From Sphingobium aromaticiconvertens (lineage in GTDB: Bacteria > Pseudomonadota > Alphaproteobacteria > Sphingomonadales > Sphingomonadaceae): a stretch of 64,000 bases of DNA. A program made the position numbers and the translations under genes. The notes beneath the pieces were generated by a model that saw only the letters and a list, made by a program, of their open reading frames with translations, ran no database searches and was not told the origin of the DNA. Positions 1 to 9,168 of this stretch are shown here, in pieces. The stretch lies in assembly GCF_037154075.1 (NCBI RefSeq), contig NZ_JBANRJ010000001.1, positions 124,001-188,000 of the forward strand, given 5' to 3'. How positions within the stretch are numbered: position 1 is the first letter of the stretch; each line of letters begins with the position of its first letter.

Positions 1-561
1 GATATCAACGTACCAGCCATGCAGCGCGATCTCGCCCCGCGCGATACCCGACGCGACCGAGGGGTGGGTCCGCAGATGGGCCAGCTGGACAACGATATTT
101 TCCAGCGTAACCGCGTGTATCTTTTCCTTGTCGGTCAGATCCGCTGAGTAGCTTTCACGCGCCACCTTTTGCGCGGCATGGGAATGGCGCAACCAGGCGG
201 CAACATTGGGCATGGACGCCAGTGCTTCTTCATGGACCAGCGCCTTCATCGCGCCGCAATCGCTGTGACCGCACACGATGATGTCGCGTACACCCAGCGC
301 CATGACCGCATATTCAACCGTGGACGATACGCCGCCGTTCATGTTGGTATAGGGCGGCACGATGTTGCCAGCGTTGCGACATACGAACAGATCGCCAGGA
401 TCAGCCTGCATGATATGTTCGGGGACGACGCGCGAATCCGCGCAGGAAATCATCAGCGCCTTGGGGCTTTGCCCGTCACTGGCGAGGCGGTTGTAGAGTA
501 CGCTCTGGTTCGGGAAGACATGCTTCTCGAAGCTGAATACGCGACCGATCAGTTCGTTCAT
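1..561 (-). CDS. Beta-carbonic anhydrase (C-terminus cut by window edge)
   Basis: Interconverts CO2 and bicarbonate in the cytoplasm using a zinc ion. The reading frame starts at an ATG at 561 (MNELIGRVFSFEK) and runs 187 codons to the window edge without a stop, so the C-terminus is missing. The beta-class zinc ligands are visible: CADSR near residues 41-45 supplies Cys and the Asp/Arg dyad, and HSDCGAM near residue 100 supplies the His and second Cys. The next gene on the same strand is the response regulator at 722-1435, with about 160 bases between, so co-transcription is possible but not shown. The family is clear; the physiological role (bicarbonate supply or pH) is inferred. Confidence 0.9.
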   Translation of the reverse strand, partial: MNELIGRVFSFEKHVFPNQSVLYNRLASDGQSPKALMISCADSRVVPEHIMQADPGDLFVCRNAGNIVPPYTNMNGGVSSTVEYAVMALGVRDIIVCGHSDCGAMKALVHEEALASMPNVAAWLRHSHAAQKVARESYSADLTDKEKIHAVTLENIVVQLAHLRTHPSVASGIARGEIALHGWYVDI

Positions 562-721
562 GGCATCGTTCCTAAATTGGTGAACCCGGCAGAGGACAGC
601 CGGGTCATTGAAAACCAATTTACAGGAGCGCCTTTGCTGCAGCGCAGCGCTTTTGTTAAATAATGTGTCTGGAATGAACGGGCCGTTCAGCCCCGGCCTG
701 CGAGCCGAGCCATATCGCCGG

Positions 722-1435
722 TCAAGCGTGCTCGACGGCCGCGCTGAACATATATCCCACGCCCCTGACCGTCACGATCGGCGCGGCAATCTTTCCGTGA
801 GCCAACTTGCGACGCAGCCGGCTGATCAGCACATCGACGCTGCGATCCGACGATTCGGTGCCGCGCGATCCCGACATTTCCATCAGTCGCTCCCGCGCAA
901 TGATGCGCTGTGGCTGATCCGAAAGTACCGTCAAAAGATCGAATTCCGCGCCGGTCAGGGCCACAGACTCACCTGCGGGGTCCCGCAATTCACGACGTGT
1001 AAAGCTGATGTGCCAGCCATCGAAGCGCGCCTCCTGCCGCCGACGAACCGGCACCTGTGCGTCCCCTCGCCCCCGGCGCAACACAGCGCGCAGCCGCGCC
1101 AGCAGTTCGCGCGTCGAATAGGGCTTGGACAGGAAATCGTCGGCACCCAGTTCCAGGCCGACCACCCGGTCAACCTCCGTACTATTGGTGCCCACCAGTA
1201 TGATGGGAACATTGCTGCGCTCGCGCAGTGCGCGACAAAGGTCCATGCCTTGCGGACCGCGCATCGCCGTATCAAGTACGACTGCGCTTACGTCCACATC
1301 ATCGACCGCCTGCCACAGATCGTCGGCGGACATCGCATTGAGGGTACGAAAACCGCTATCCTCCAGCGTTTCACGGAGCAGCGCCCGTAAATCGGGCTGC
1401 CCTTCGGCTAGCAGGACGACGGGCGCAGCCATCAT
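722..1435 (-). CDS. OmpR/PhoB-family response regulator
   Basis: Two-domain transcriptional regulator of 237 residues. The receiver domain (about 1-120) has the phospho-acceptor Asp55 in VVLDTAMRG and the conserved Lys104 in LSKPYS. The C-terminal winged-helix domain (about 140-232) ends in the typical VRGVGYMF strand. Oddly, the acidic pair near residues 10-11 that usually binds magnesium reads Ala-Glu (LLAEGQPDLR), so one acidic ligand is missing and phosphorylation could be weak or unconventional. No histidine kinase gene is adjacent, so this is an orphan regulator here. Two ATGs (1435 and 1432) are possible starts. Target genes cannot be told from sequence. Confidence 0.88.
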   Translation of the reverse strand: MMAAPVVLLAEGQPDLRALLRETLEDSGFRTLNAMSADDLWQAVDDVDVSAVVLDTAMRGPQGMDLCRALRERSNVPIILVGTNSTEVDRVVGLELGADDFLSKPYSTRELLARLRAVLRRGRGDAQVPVRRRQEARFDGWHISFTRRELRDPAGESVALTGAEFDLLTVLSDQPQRIIARERLMEMSGSRGTESSDRSVDVLISRLRRKLAHGKIAAPIVTVRGVGYMFSAAVEHA

Positions 1436-1623
1436 CGGTTCTCGGTCCGTAAACCAATGACCATCGGCCGGCCGGGGTGGCCGGGGCCTGGGAATTCGGC
1501 GCCTGAGAATGAAGATGGAAACATTGCGCGCATATCCTAGGCGGGCGGGGAGGATCGGGCAATGATCTACCCGGCGAGTCTGTCTCCGCCATTCGCCTAT
1601 GGTAACAAACTATTGCTGTCGCG

Positions 1624-2172
1624 TCAGTTGTGCAGCGCAAACAGCGGTATCGACTGGGTCAGCGACGCCAGGCCCCCGCCAAGATCGGCAATCACCGCCG
1701 CCAGCCACCGCGCGTCCTCTGCCGCCCGATGCCGCGTCTGGACCATGGCGTCGGCATGATCGATCGCGCGCGCAATATGCATTTCGCCTACCCGCAATTC
1801 TTCCATCACGCTGGAGACATGGTCGATGGTGAGCGCTGCCCCGTCCCCCGCCGCCGCGGCAAGCGTGTCGAGCCAATATTGGTCGATCAGGCTGTCAGCC
1901 ACCAGCCGATGCCCCTCGACCGCCGCCCGCAGTTCGGCCAGCACCTGCGCCGCCTCAACGCCATCGCGGGCGATCCCCTCACGGCTGAGGCCATGCAGCG
2001 CCTGCGCGCGCGCGGTCCAATCCCATCCCTGCCAATCGCGATGCGGCCGGATCAACCAGCTACGGCTTGTGATAGCGCCCGCCTCAATCCCGGCAATTCC
2101 CACTTCTATGGGATAGGATCGACCATGCCGGGGAAGACAAGACGCCTCGAAATCAATCGTTATGATGCTCAA
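1624..2172 (-). CDS. DEDD-type 3'-5' exonuclease (DnaQ-like fold)
   Basis: Predicted 3'-5' exonuclease of the DnaQ/RNase T superfamily, acting on DNA or RNA ends with two metal ions. Motif I is IDFEASCLP close to the N-terminus, motif II is around DSLIDQYWLD, and motif III is RHRAAEDARW with the His and Asp of a DEDDh site. I chose a TTG start at 2172 because AAGGAG lies 8 bases upstream and the protein then begins directly with the first catalytic strand (182 residues). An in-frame ATG at 2256 would add 28 residues with no visible domain. It lies divergently from the porin gene at 2361. The substrate is not deducible. Confidence 0.8.
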   Translation of the reverse strand: MSIITIDFEASCLPRHGRSYPIEVGIAGIEAGAITSRSWLIRPHRDWQGWDWTARAQALHGLSREGIARDGVEAAQVLAELRAAVEGHRLVADSLIDQYWLDTLAAAAGDGAALTIDHVSSVMEELRVGEMHIARAIDHADAMVQTRHRAAEDARWLAAVIADLGGGLASLTQSIPLFALHN

Positions 2173-2360
2173 GACCTGCTCTCCTTCATGCAGACTCGCA
2201 CGGCCTGTCCTGTTCGCCCTTTTCGGCCCGAACTGTTGCAGGGCGATGTCATGCATGATTGACTAAAGGCTCGCGCTGCGATTTATCGGCAGGCGGGGGC
2301 TGCGATCCTCCCTTCAGGCGCAAGCCCAAGAATCGCGTCCGATTATGCAAAGGACGCTGC

Positions 2361-3707
2361 ATGTCTGTTCGAATCCTGTCGCTCTCCATCCTCCTGCTTT
2401 CAGTCCCTTTGGTGGCCAACGCTCAGGAAAAGCAGGAAAAGGAAGACGGCCTCGTCCTGACCGGCAGCAGCCGCCTGCGCTACGAAGTTATCGATGGACA
2501 GGCGCGAACCGGGTTCGACAGCCACGACAGCCTGATGAATATCCGCACCCAGATCGCGGCTATCTATAATGCAGGCGGGGTACGTATTGGCACGGAACTG
2601 TTCGACAGCCGCGCCTATGGCGCCGACGCGGGCACGCCCCTCTCTACGAACGAAGTCAACGCGCTGGAATTGGTGCAAGCTTATGTCGCCGCCGACCTGT
2701 CCTTTGGCCAAGGGCACCAGCTCACGCTAACAGCGGGGCGGATGATGCTGAACCTTGGCTCGCGGCGACTGGTGGCTGCGGATGATTATCGCAACACCAC
2801 CAACGGCTATACCGGCCTGCGCGCGGACCTGCGCGCGATGGACGGTGTACGCGGCACGTTTATCTACATGTTGCCGCAGAGCCGGCGACCGGATGACGCC
2901 ATAGCCTTGCGCGACAACAAGGTGGTCGTCGATCGGGAAGGGTTCGACCAGGTTTTGTGGGGTGGCCTGTTGTCAAAGGACAAAGCGCTCGGCCCCGCCA
3001 TGCTCGAACTGTCCTTCTTTCATCTGGGTGAACGCGATGGACCGGCCCGCCCCACACGTAACCGGTCACTGAACACGATGGGCGCGCGGATCATCGCCGA
3101 ACCACTGGCGGGGCGCTTCGATTTCGAAGTGGAGGCGCTTTATCAGCACGGGCATGTGAACCGCAGCCTCGCCGCCGATGCGGCACGGCACGCGGTCAGC
3201 GCGACCTTCCTCCACGCAGATGTCGGATACAGTTTTGGCGGACGATGGAAGCCACGCCTGTCGATCGAGATCGACCGGGCGAGCGGCGACAAGGCTGGCG
3301 GGCGCTTTGGCCGCTTCGATCCGTTGTTCGGCATGCGCCGCGCCGACCTGGCGCCATCAGGCCTCTATAACGCCATCACCCGCACCAACATCCTGACGCC
3401 CGGCGTGCGGATAGAAGCAAGCCCCGGCAAACGTCTGGACGGTTTCATCACCTATCGCGCGATGTGGCTGGCGTCGGATGAGGATAGCTTCGCCACGACC
3501 GGCGTGCGCGACGCCAGCGGTCAATCCGGGGATTTTGCCGGGCATCAGATGGAGGGGCGCATCCGCTGGTGGCTGGTGCCAAAGCGGTTGCGCGTGGAAT
3601 ATAGCGGCGTGCTGCTCGCCAAAGGTCGCTTTCTCCGCGAAGCGCCTAATGCTCCGCCGGGGCGCTGGACCCGCTATAATTCATTCAACCTGACCGCCAG
3701 TTTTTGA
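2361..3707 (+). CDS. Alginate-export-family outer-membrane porin
   Basis: Outer-membrane beta-barrel protein of 448 residues resembling the alginate export (AlgE-like) porin family. The ATG at 2361 is preceded by AAAGGA and gives a clean signal peptide (MSVRILSLSILLLSVPLVANA, cut before QEKQ). The mature part is rich in alternating strands, with AGRMMLNLGSRRLVAADDYRN typical of this family, and ends in Phe (NLTASF), the usual C-terminal signature of barrel insertion. An upstream in-frame ATG at 2259 would bury the signal peptide and was rejected. No alginate synthesis genes are nearby, so it probably serves as a general or sugar-acid porin; that role is inferred. Confidence 0.8.
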   Translation: MSVRILSLSILLLSVPLVANAQEKQEKEDGLVLTGSSRLRYEVIDGQARTGFDSHDSLMNIRTQIAAIYNAGGVRIGTELFDSRAYGADAGTPLSTNEVNALELVQAYVAADLSFGQGHQLTLTAGRMMLNLGSRRLVAADDYRNTTNGYTGLRADLRAMDGVRGTFIYMLPQSRRPDDAIALRDNKVVVDREGFDQVLWGGLLSKDKALGPAMLELSFFHLGERDGPARPTRNRSLNTMGARIIAEPLAGRFDFEVEALYQHGHVNRSLAADAARHAVSATFLHADVGYSFGGRWKPRLSIEIDRASGDKAGGRFGRFDPLFGMRRADLAPSGLYNAITRTNILTPGVRIEASPGKRLDGFITYRAMWLASDEDSFATTGVRDASGQSGDFAGHQMEGRIRWWLVPKRLRVEYSGVLLAKGRFLREAPNAPPGRWTRYNSFNLTASF

Positions 3708-3714
3708 GCGGCAA

Positions 3715-4254
3715 TCAACGGCGGGCATCGGCGGCGCGCTTGAGGCCCTGTAGCTGCTGACCCAACACCCTATCGACCGCGCTGGCCAATTTGCCCGTCC
3801 CGCCGCGCACATAGCCCCCCACGACATAGGTCATGTCGATCCGCGTTCCCCCCGCACCCAGCGGTTTCAGCGTGAAGGTCAGCGTTCCGGTCACTGCCTC
3901 GGCCTGAAGCGGTCCCAGGCTACCGACGAGCCGAAGGGTGCGCCCCGGAGCAGCATGGATGACGCGGGCATGTTCGACTGAGCCTGCGAACAAGCCATCC
4001 TTCGCCGGCAACACCTCGCAAAAACAGCCGCCGATACGCGCATCCAGCGTCATATTGCGCGCATCGCCGCTATAGCTGTGATCGCTATTCCACCAGCGGC
4101 CTGGCTGCTGCAACAGGGCATAGATGGCTACGGAGTCTGCGGCGACATCAACGCCCTGCTCTATCGCGAAGCCGTCCTGCTGCTGCGCGGTCACGGTGGC
4201 CAGCCCGGCTGCGGGCCAGACCAGTGCTACCAGCATCAGTATTGGATAGCGCAT
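3715..4254 (-). CDS. Secreted SRPBCC-family (START-like) protein
   Basis: A 179-residue protein with an N-terminal signal peptide (MRYPILMLVALVWPAAGLATVTA) followed by a START/SRPBCC ligand-binding fold, the group that includes polyketide cyclase-like and AHSA1-like proteins. The pattern WWNSDHSYSGDARNMTLDARIGG near residues 54-76 and the late GGTRIDMTYVVGG strand are characteristic. These folds bind a hydrophobic ligand in a cavity; here it would act in the periplasm. It lies about 40 bases downstream of adk on the same strand and tail-to-tail with the porin gene, 7 bases apart. The ligand and role are unknown. Confidence 0.72.
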   Translation of the reverse strand: MRYPILMLVALVWPAAGLATVTAQQQDGFAIEQGVDVAADSVAIYALLQQPGRWWNSDHSYSGDARNMTLDARIGGCFCEVLPAKDGLFAGSVEHARVIHAAPGRTLRLVGSLGPLQAEAVTGTLTFTLKPLGAGGTRIDMTYVVGGYVRGGTGKLASAVDRVLGQQLQGLKRAADARR

Positions 4255-4292
4255 GATCCCCTCCCGTTTTACGGCGAGAGAGGATTATAGCG

Positions 4293-4949
4293 TCAGGCGC
4301 GTGGGCCGTCCAATATGGCCGCGATGGATGTGCTCACATCTTCCATATCCGCCATTCCATCGACCCGGGACACGATGCCGCGCGCTTCATAGATCGGCAG
4401 GATAGGCGCGGTCTTGCCGCGATATTCGGCCATGCGGGTCCGTACCGTTTCTTCATTGTCGTCGGGGCGACGCTTGAATTCATGCCCATGACACTTGTCG
4501 CATTCGCCCTCGATCTTGGGCTGTTTGAATATATCATGATAACCCGCGCCGCAGGTGGCGCAGGTGAAGCGCCCGGTGATACGCTCGACCAGCGCATCCT
4601 CGTCCACTTCCAGTTCGATCACATGATCGAGCGTCCGGTTGCGATCCGACAGGATGGTGTCGAGTGACCGGGCCTGTTCCTGCGTCCGGGGATAACCATC
4701 GAAGATCACGCCGGTTTCGGGTGCCAGATCATCCAGCGCTTCGCCGATGATGCCCGACACGACCTCGTCGGGCACCAGCGCGCCCGCTTCCATCAATGCC
4801 TTGGCTTGCAGGCCGACTGGCGTTCCCGCCTTTACGGCCGCCCGCAGCATGTCCCCGGTCGAAAGCTGGACCATGCCGCGACTGTCAACCAGCCGCGTCG
4901 CCTGCGTTCCCTTACCAGCGCCCGGAGGGCCAAGCAGGATGATGTTCAT
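4293..4949 (-). CDS. adk: Adenylate kinase
   Basis: Transfers phosphate between ATP and AMP to balance adenine nucleotides in the cytoplasm. The 218 residues include the P-loop GPPGAGKGT (7-15), the AMP-binding region, DGYPRT, and the long LID domain. The LID has four cysteines in two C-x2-C pairs (CATC and CDKC), the zinc-binding form seen in many alphaproteobacteria. It follows secY in the super-operon with a 52-base gap. In many relatives rpsM, rpsK, rpoA and rplQ come next; here a SRPBCC gene follows instead and rpoA-rplQ lies near 63 kb. Confidence 0.97.
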   Translation of the reverse strand: MNIILLGPPGAGKGTQATRLVDSRGMVQLSTGDMLRAAVKAGTPVGLQAKALMEAGALVPDEVVSGIIGEALDDLAPETGVIFDGYPRTQEQARSLDTILSDRNRTLDHVIELEVDEDALVERITGRFTCATCGAGYHDIFKQPKIEGECDKCHGHEFKRRPDDNEETVRTRMAEYRGKTAPILPIYEARGIVSRVDGMADMEDVSTSIAAILDGPRA

Positions 4950-5001
4950 GCGCGCAATACTCCCCTGTTCTGCGCTTCGTATACGTGCTGAATGCCCCTC
5001 C

Positions 5002-6366
5002 TTAGCGGAGGCGGCCCTTCAACTTGGCCTTCTTGATGAGATCGCCATATTGATGGGCCAGCAGATGGCTTTGAATCTGCGTCACCGTATCGACCGTAAC
5101 ATTGACCACGATCAACAGGCTAGTGCCACCAAGGTAGAATGGAATTCCCGCCCGGGCGATGGCGAACTCCGGCACCAGACAGATGAACGCCAGATAGGCG
5201 GCGCCGATCACGGTGATGCGCGTCAGCACGTAGTCGAGATACAGCTCGGTATTCTTGCCCGGACGGATGCCGGGAACGAAGCCCCCATTGCGCTTCAGAT
5301 TGTCCGCCGTCTCTTCCGGATTGAACACGACCGCGGTGTAGAAGAAGCAGAAGAAGACGATACCAAGACCATAAAGGCCCATATAGACCGGGCTGCCGTG
5401 CGACAGATACTGATTGATCGTCAGCACGAGGTCGCCAAAGCGGCTCTCGCCCGCCACCGTCTGACCCGCGAATTGCGAAATGGTGAGCGGCATCAGCAAC
5501 AGCGACGATGCAAAGATCGGCGGGATGACGCCAGCGGTGTTGACCTTCAGCGGCAGATGGCTGCGATCGGCCTGCATGATACCCTGGCGCGTCTGGCGCT
5601 TGGGATATTGGATCAGCACCCGGCGCTGCGCCCGCTCCATGAAGCAGATGAAGGCGATAAGACCAAAGCCCAGCACGATGACCGCAAAAATCAGCAAGCC
5701 CGAAATCGCGCCGGTGCTGCCCGACTTGAACAGGTTGCTCAGCGTCACCGGCAACTGGGCGACGATACCCGCCATAATGATAAGCGAAACGCCGTTGCCG
5801 ATGCCCCGCGAAGTGATCTGCTCACCCAGCCACATCAGGAACATGGTGCCGCCGATCAGCGAAATGACCGCCGCCACGCGGAACAGCATGCCCGGATCGA
5901 CGACCGCCTGCACGCCCGATTGCGCGCCATAGCTTTCAAGGCCGACGGCGATGAAATAGCCCTGGATGGCAGTCAGGCCGACCGTGCCATAGCGGGTATA
6001 CTGGTTGAGTTTCTTGCGCCCGCTTTCGCCTTCCTTCTTGATGGCGGCGAGTTGCGGCGAGAGCGACGAGGCAAGCTGCACCACGATCGACGCGGTGATA
6101 TAAGGCATGACGCCGAGCGCGATGAGGCTCATACGCTCCAGGCTGCCGCCCGAGAAGGTATTGAAGATATCCAGAACGCCGCCCCGCGTCTGGCTGTATA
6201 GCTGCGACAGGGCCGTCGGATCGACGCCCGGCAACGGCACGAAGCTCAGGAAGCGGAACACGATCAAGGCGCCAAAGGTGAACCACAGGCGCTTCTTGAG
6301 ATCAGTCGCCTGGCTGAACTTAGCCAGGCTGAGATTGGATGCTAGCTGGTCGGCTCTCGATGCCAT
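5002..6366 (-). CDS. secY: Preprotein translocase subunit SecY
   Basis: Central pore subunit of the Sec translocon in the inner membrane, partner of SecE, SecG, SecA and the ribosome. The 454 residues have ten hydrophobic segments and typical loops such as FNPEETADNLKRNGGFVPGIRPG. The start MASRADQLASNLSLAKF is the usual alphaproteobacterial form. It sits after rplO in the spc order but is separated from it by 318 bases that hold a strong hairpin and a tandem repeat, so it may have partly independent expression. SecD, SecF and YajC are encoded at 29.7-32.6 kb. Confidence 0.97.
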   Translation of the reverse strand: MASRADQLASNLSLAKFSQATDLKKRLWFTFGALIVFRFLSFVPLPGVDPTALSQLYSQTRGGVLDIFNTFSGGSLERMSLIALGVMPYITASIVVQLASSLSPQLAAIKKEGESGRKKLNQYTRYGTVGLTAIQGYFIAVGLESYGAQSGVQAVVDPGMLFRVAAVISLIGGTMFLMWLGEQITSRGIGNGVSLIIMAGIVAQLPVTLSNLFKSGSTGAISGLLIFAVIVLGFGLIAFICFMERAQRRVLIQYPKRQTRQGIMQADRSHLPLKVNTAGVIPPIFASSLLLMPLTISQFAGQTVAGESRFGDLVLTINQYLSHGSPVYMGLYGLGIVFFCFFYTAVVFNPEETADNLKRNGGFVPGIRPGKNTELYLDYVLTRITVIGAAYLAFICLVPEFAIARAGIPFYLGGTSLLIVVNVTVDTVTQIQSHLLAHQYGDLIKKAKLKGRLR

Positions 6367-6684
6367 TACCTTACCTTCAAATCACGCGCGAGTCCGACCG
6401 ATCGGACCGGAATCGCTCCCCATTAACGGCGTCGGGCCGTCATGTCGAACGGAGTATGCACTAGAGCGATTTCCAGGCGGAAGGAAAGGATGTTCCGCAA
6501 AGCCCATCATTCGATGGTTCGAAAATCGCCATGCACACAAATTAATCTGGCGTTCCGTGCCGATCCGGGCGGAACCCGCCGCACTATCGACAGGCTCCTG
6601 AAAATCGACAGGTTCCTGAAACACGCAACCCCGCTGGCCCATATCGGGCAGCGGGGTTGGTGTTACAAGTCCATCGAACGGCGA
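6367..6684 (-). other. rplO-secY spacer with tandem repeat and hairpin
   Basis: A 318-base non-coding spacer inside an otherwise tightly packed operon. It contains an 18-bp imperfect tandem repeat at 6586-6621 (ATCGACAGGCTCCTGAAA, one mismatch) and a strong stem-loop at 6627-6658. I see no conserved open frame on either strand. Confidence 0.6.
6627..6658 (-). terminator. Stem-loop after rplO (terminator or attenuator)
   Basis: Perfect 9-bp arms AACCCCGCT and AGCGGGGTT enclose a GCCC/GGGC inner stem with one bulged G. In the direction of transcription it is followed by TTGCGTGTTTC, only weakly T-rich. It lies 27 bases past the rplO stop, so it could end or attenuate transcription before secY. 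Confidence 0.6.
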
Positions 6685-7215
6685 TTAGCCCTTCTTGGCG
6701 GCCTTCGCGGCCTTGACAGTGCCCTTCTTGGCCTTCGCCTTTTCGGCTGCAGGCACAACATGGATCACGTCGACCTTGCCGCCAGCCTTCTCGACGGCTT
6801 CGATCGCGCCCTTCGACGCACCGGCCACGGAGAAGCTGACCTTGGCAGTCAATTCGCCCTTGCCCAGCAGGCGCACGCCGTCCTTGCCGCCGCGCAGCAG
6901 GTTCGCCGCCTTCAGCGTTGCCTGATCAAGCGTCGCCTTGGCATCCAGCTTGCCATCGTCAATCGCCTTCTGGACAGCGCCCAGGTTCACGATCGCATAA
7001 TCCTTGGCGAAGATGTTGTTGAAACCACGCTTCGGGATACGCATGTGGAGCGGCATCTGGCCACCCTCGAAGCCGTTGATGCTGACGCCCGAGCGTGCCT
7101 TGGCACCCTTCTGGCCGCGACCAGCGGTCTTGCCCTTGCCCGAGCCGATGCCGCGTCCGACGCGCATCCGGCCCTTGCGGGCGCCATCATTGTCCTTGAT
7201 GTCGTTCAGTTTCAT
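6685..7215 (-). CDS. rplO: 50S ribosomal protein L15
   Basis: Late-assembly protein of the large ribosomal subunit. The conserved glycine-rich N-terminus (KLNDIKDN, then [17 protein letters not shown]) and the IPKRGF motif identify it. I place the start at the ATG at 7215 (176 residues), matching the family N-terminus; an in-frame ATG at 7251 would add an unrelated Arg/Lys-rich stretch. The C-terminus has an Ala/Lys-rich tail ([18 protein letters not shown]), longer than in E. coli. It follows rpmD with a 138-base gap. Confidence 0.96.
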   Translation of the reverse strand: MKLNDIKDNDGARKGRMRVGRGIGSGKGKTAGRGQKGAKARSGVSINGFEGGQMPLHMRIPKRGFNNIFAKDYAIVNLGAVQKAIDDGKLDAKATLDQATLKAANLLRGGKDGVRLLGKGELTAKVSFSVAGASKGAIEAVEKAGGKVDVIHVVPAAEKAKAKKGTVKAAKAAKKG

Positions 7216-7353
7216 ATCGTGCACTCGCTTTCGCTTTGTTCGCGCTGACACCCTTGCGGGAATCGATGAGGAAGCGCTGACTAGCGCCTCCGCTTAAAAA
7301 ACGAAAGAGGGGTTGCCCCCTCTCTCGCCTGTCTCTTCATGGGCTGAAGGCGT

Positions 7354-7533
7354 TTAGCCTTCGACCACTGCCACCATGTGGGGGAGCTTCTTGATCATAC
7401 CGCGGATCTCCGCGCTATCCTCAAGCTCCACGACCCGATGCATCTTGCCAAGGCCCAGGCCGATCAGAATCTTCTTCTGGGCCTCGGGGCGGCGGATCGG
7501 CGAACCGATCTGCTTGATCTTGATCTTTGCCAT
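7354..7533 (-). CDS. rpmD: 50S ribosomal protein L30
   Basis: Small large-subunit protein, 59 residues, reading [20 protein letters not shown] and ending HMVAVVEG. It matches the usual bacterial L30 length and its place between rpsE and rplO; the spacing from the rpsE stop is only 6 bases, implying coupled translation. The gene is short but its frame and motifs are unambiguous. Confidence 0.96.
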   Translation of the reverse strand: MAKIKIKQIGSPIRRPEAQKKILIGLGLGKMHRVVELEDSAEIRGMIKKLPHMVAVVEG

Positions 7534-7539
7534 GTTCAG

Positions 7540-8265
7540 TTACTCCGCAATGGCTTCGGCGTCAGCCGCAGCAACCTCGGCCGAGGCACCACCGCGACGC
7601 AGAAGGTCAGCGACCTTCTTGCCACGGCGCTGCGCCACCGACTTGGGGCTGGTCTGCTCGCCCAGCGCCTCGAAGGTCGCCCGGATCATGTTATAGGGAT
7701 TCGACGTGCCGTTGGACTTGGTCACAACGTCGGCGACGCCCAGGCTCTCGAACACTGCGCGCATTGGACCACCGGCGATGATGCCGGTACCCTGCGGAGC
7801 GGAACGAACGGTCACCTTGCCAGCGCCGAAATGGCCCAGGCCATCATGGTGCAGCGTGCGGCCTTCCTTCAGCGGAATGCGAACCATTGCCTTCTTGGCA
7901 GCGGCAGTCGCCTTGCTGATGGCCTCAGGCACTTCGCGCGCCTTGCCGTGGCCGAAGCCCGCACGACCCTTGCCGTCGCCAACCACGACCAGCGCGGCGA
8001 AACCGAAGCGCTTACCGCCCTTGACGGTCTTCGACACGCGGTTGATGTGGACCAGCTTCTCGATCAGCTCTTCGCCGCCGTCCTCGTCACGGCTGCCGCC
8101 ACGGCGGTCATCGCGACGGCCACGGCCGCCACGCTCGCCACGGTTGCGGTCGCCGCCGCCACGGTTGCCACGACCGCCACGGCCGGGACCGCGACCTTCG
8201 GTCGGTGCAGTCGCTTCGGCGCCCTCTACAGGTGCGCCGGCTTCGATGGTATTTTCATCAGCCAT
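7540..8265 (-). CDS. rpsE: 30S ribosomal protein S5 with RG-rich N-terminal extension
   Basis: S5 takes part in decoding accuracy and mRNA unwinding at the small-subunit entry site. The conserved core begins near residue 65 ([20 protein letters not shown]) and includes [13 protein letters not shown]. At 241 residues it is about 70 longer than E. coli S5. The extra part is an acidic start followed by an Arg/Gly-rich, low-complexity stretch (about 24-60; repeats of RGG and RGER) like that of RNA-binding proteins. Similar extensions are known in some alphaproteobacteria. It is followed closely by rpmD and preceded by rplR with 2 bases between. Confidence 0.96.
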   Translation of the reverse strand: MADENTIEAGAPVEGAEATAPTEGRGPGRGGRGNRGGGDRNRGERGGRGRRDDRRGGSRDEDGGEELIEKLVHINRVSKTVKGGKRFGFAALVVVGDGKGRAGFGHGKAREVPEAISKATAAAKKAMVRIPLKEGRTLHHDGLGHFGAGKVTVRSAPQGTGIIAGGPMRAVFESLGVADVVTKSNGTSNPYNMIRATFEALGEQTSPKSVAQRRGKKVADLLRRGGASAEVAAADAEAIAE

Positions 8266-8267
8266 GC

Positions 8268-8633
8268 TTAGAACTCCAGCCCGGCTTCACGGGCGGCATC
8301 GGCCAGCGCCTTGACGCGGCCATGGAAAAGAAAGCCTCCACGGTCGAAAACGACCCTGGTGACGCCGGCCTTGGTCGCGGCTTCCGCGACGCGCTTGCCG
8401 ACATCGGCAGCCGCTTCCGAAGTGGCGCCGGTCTTGCCGAGCGCCTTGGAACCGATCTCCTTGTCCAAGGTCGATGCGGCGGCAACGGTGGTACCCGCTG
8501 CGTCGTCGATGACCTGGGCATAGATATGCCGGCCGGTGCGGTGGATGGACAGCCGGGGCTTGTCACCCGAGCGCGCCTTGAGGGCGGTACGAACGCGGCG
8601 ACGACGCCGCTCGAAGAGGGAAAGCTTTGCCAT
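8268..8633 (-). CDS. rplR: 50S ribosomal protein L18
   Basis: Binds 5S rRNA together with L5. The frame starts [15 protein letters not shown] at 8633 and runs 121 residues to [14 protein letters not shown], including [15 protein letters not shown], the conserved C-terminal motif. Longer upstream translation in this frame is antisense-like filler from the rplF region and was discarded. One base separates it from rplF. Confidence 0.96.
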   Translation of the reverse strand: MAKLSLFERRRRRVRTALKARSGDKPRLSIHRTGRHIYAQVIDDAAGTTVAAASTLDKEIGSKALGKTGATSEAAADVGKRVAEAATKAGVTRVVFDRGGFLFHGRVKALADAAREAGLEF

Positions 8634-8634
8634 C

Positions 8635-9168
8635 TTACTTCTTCTTCCCTTCCTTGCGGAAGATGAACTCGCCGTCATACTTGATGCCCTTGCCCTTATA
8701 GGGTTCGGGCTTCCGCCAGCGACGAATTTCTGCGGCCACCTGGCCGACCTTCTGCTTGTCGATACCGCTGATCTCGACCGTGGTGTTATCCGGGGTCTTG
8801 ATCTCGATCCCCTCGGGGATCGCGAAATCGACGTCATGGCTGTAGCCGAGCTGCAGCTTCAGGTTCTTGCCCTGCGCGTTCGCACGATAACCAACGCCGG
8901 TGATGAGCAGCTTCTTGGAGAAGCCCTCCGTCACGCCGGTGATCAGGTTCTGCACCAGCGTCCGCTGCATGCCCCAGAATGCGCGCGCCGCCTTCGTGGC
9001 GTTCGCAGGCTGGACCGAGATACCGTCAGCTTCTACCGTGTAGCTGATTTCGTCGCGCAGCGTCAGCGCCAGGGTACCCTTGGGACCCTTGACCGACAAC
9101 TGACCGCCTTCAATGGTCGCGGTGACGCCCGAAGGAATCGCGACCGGCTTTTTACCGATGCGGCTCAT
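8635..9168 (-). CDS. rplF: 50S ribosomal protein L6
   Basis: Large-subunit protein near the GTPase centre. 177 residues, starting [15 protein letters not shown] and containing the late motif [12 protein letters not shown]. Its ATG overlaps the rpsH stop by one base, so the two are translationally coupled within the spc block. Confidence 0.97.
   Translation of the reverse strand: MSRIGKKPVAIPSGVTATIEGGQLSVKGPKGTLALTLRDEISYTVEADGISVQPANATKAARAFWGMQRTLVQNLITGVTEGFSKKLLITGVGYRANAQGKNLKLQLGYSHDVDFAIPEGIEIKTPDNTTVEISGIDKQKVGQVAAEIRRWRKPEPYKGKGIKYDGEFIFRKEGKKK

Noticed and set aside
1371..1640. Small minus-strand frame between the response regulator and exonuclease
   Set aside because: Pro/Arg-rich, no good ribosome-binding site, overlaps the regulator start; the 1436-1623 gap holds nothing I can support.
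4747..6201. 484-codon plus-strand frame
   Set aside because: Opposite adk and secY; no recognisable domain.
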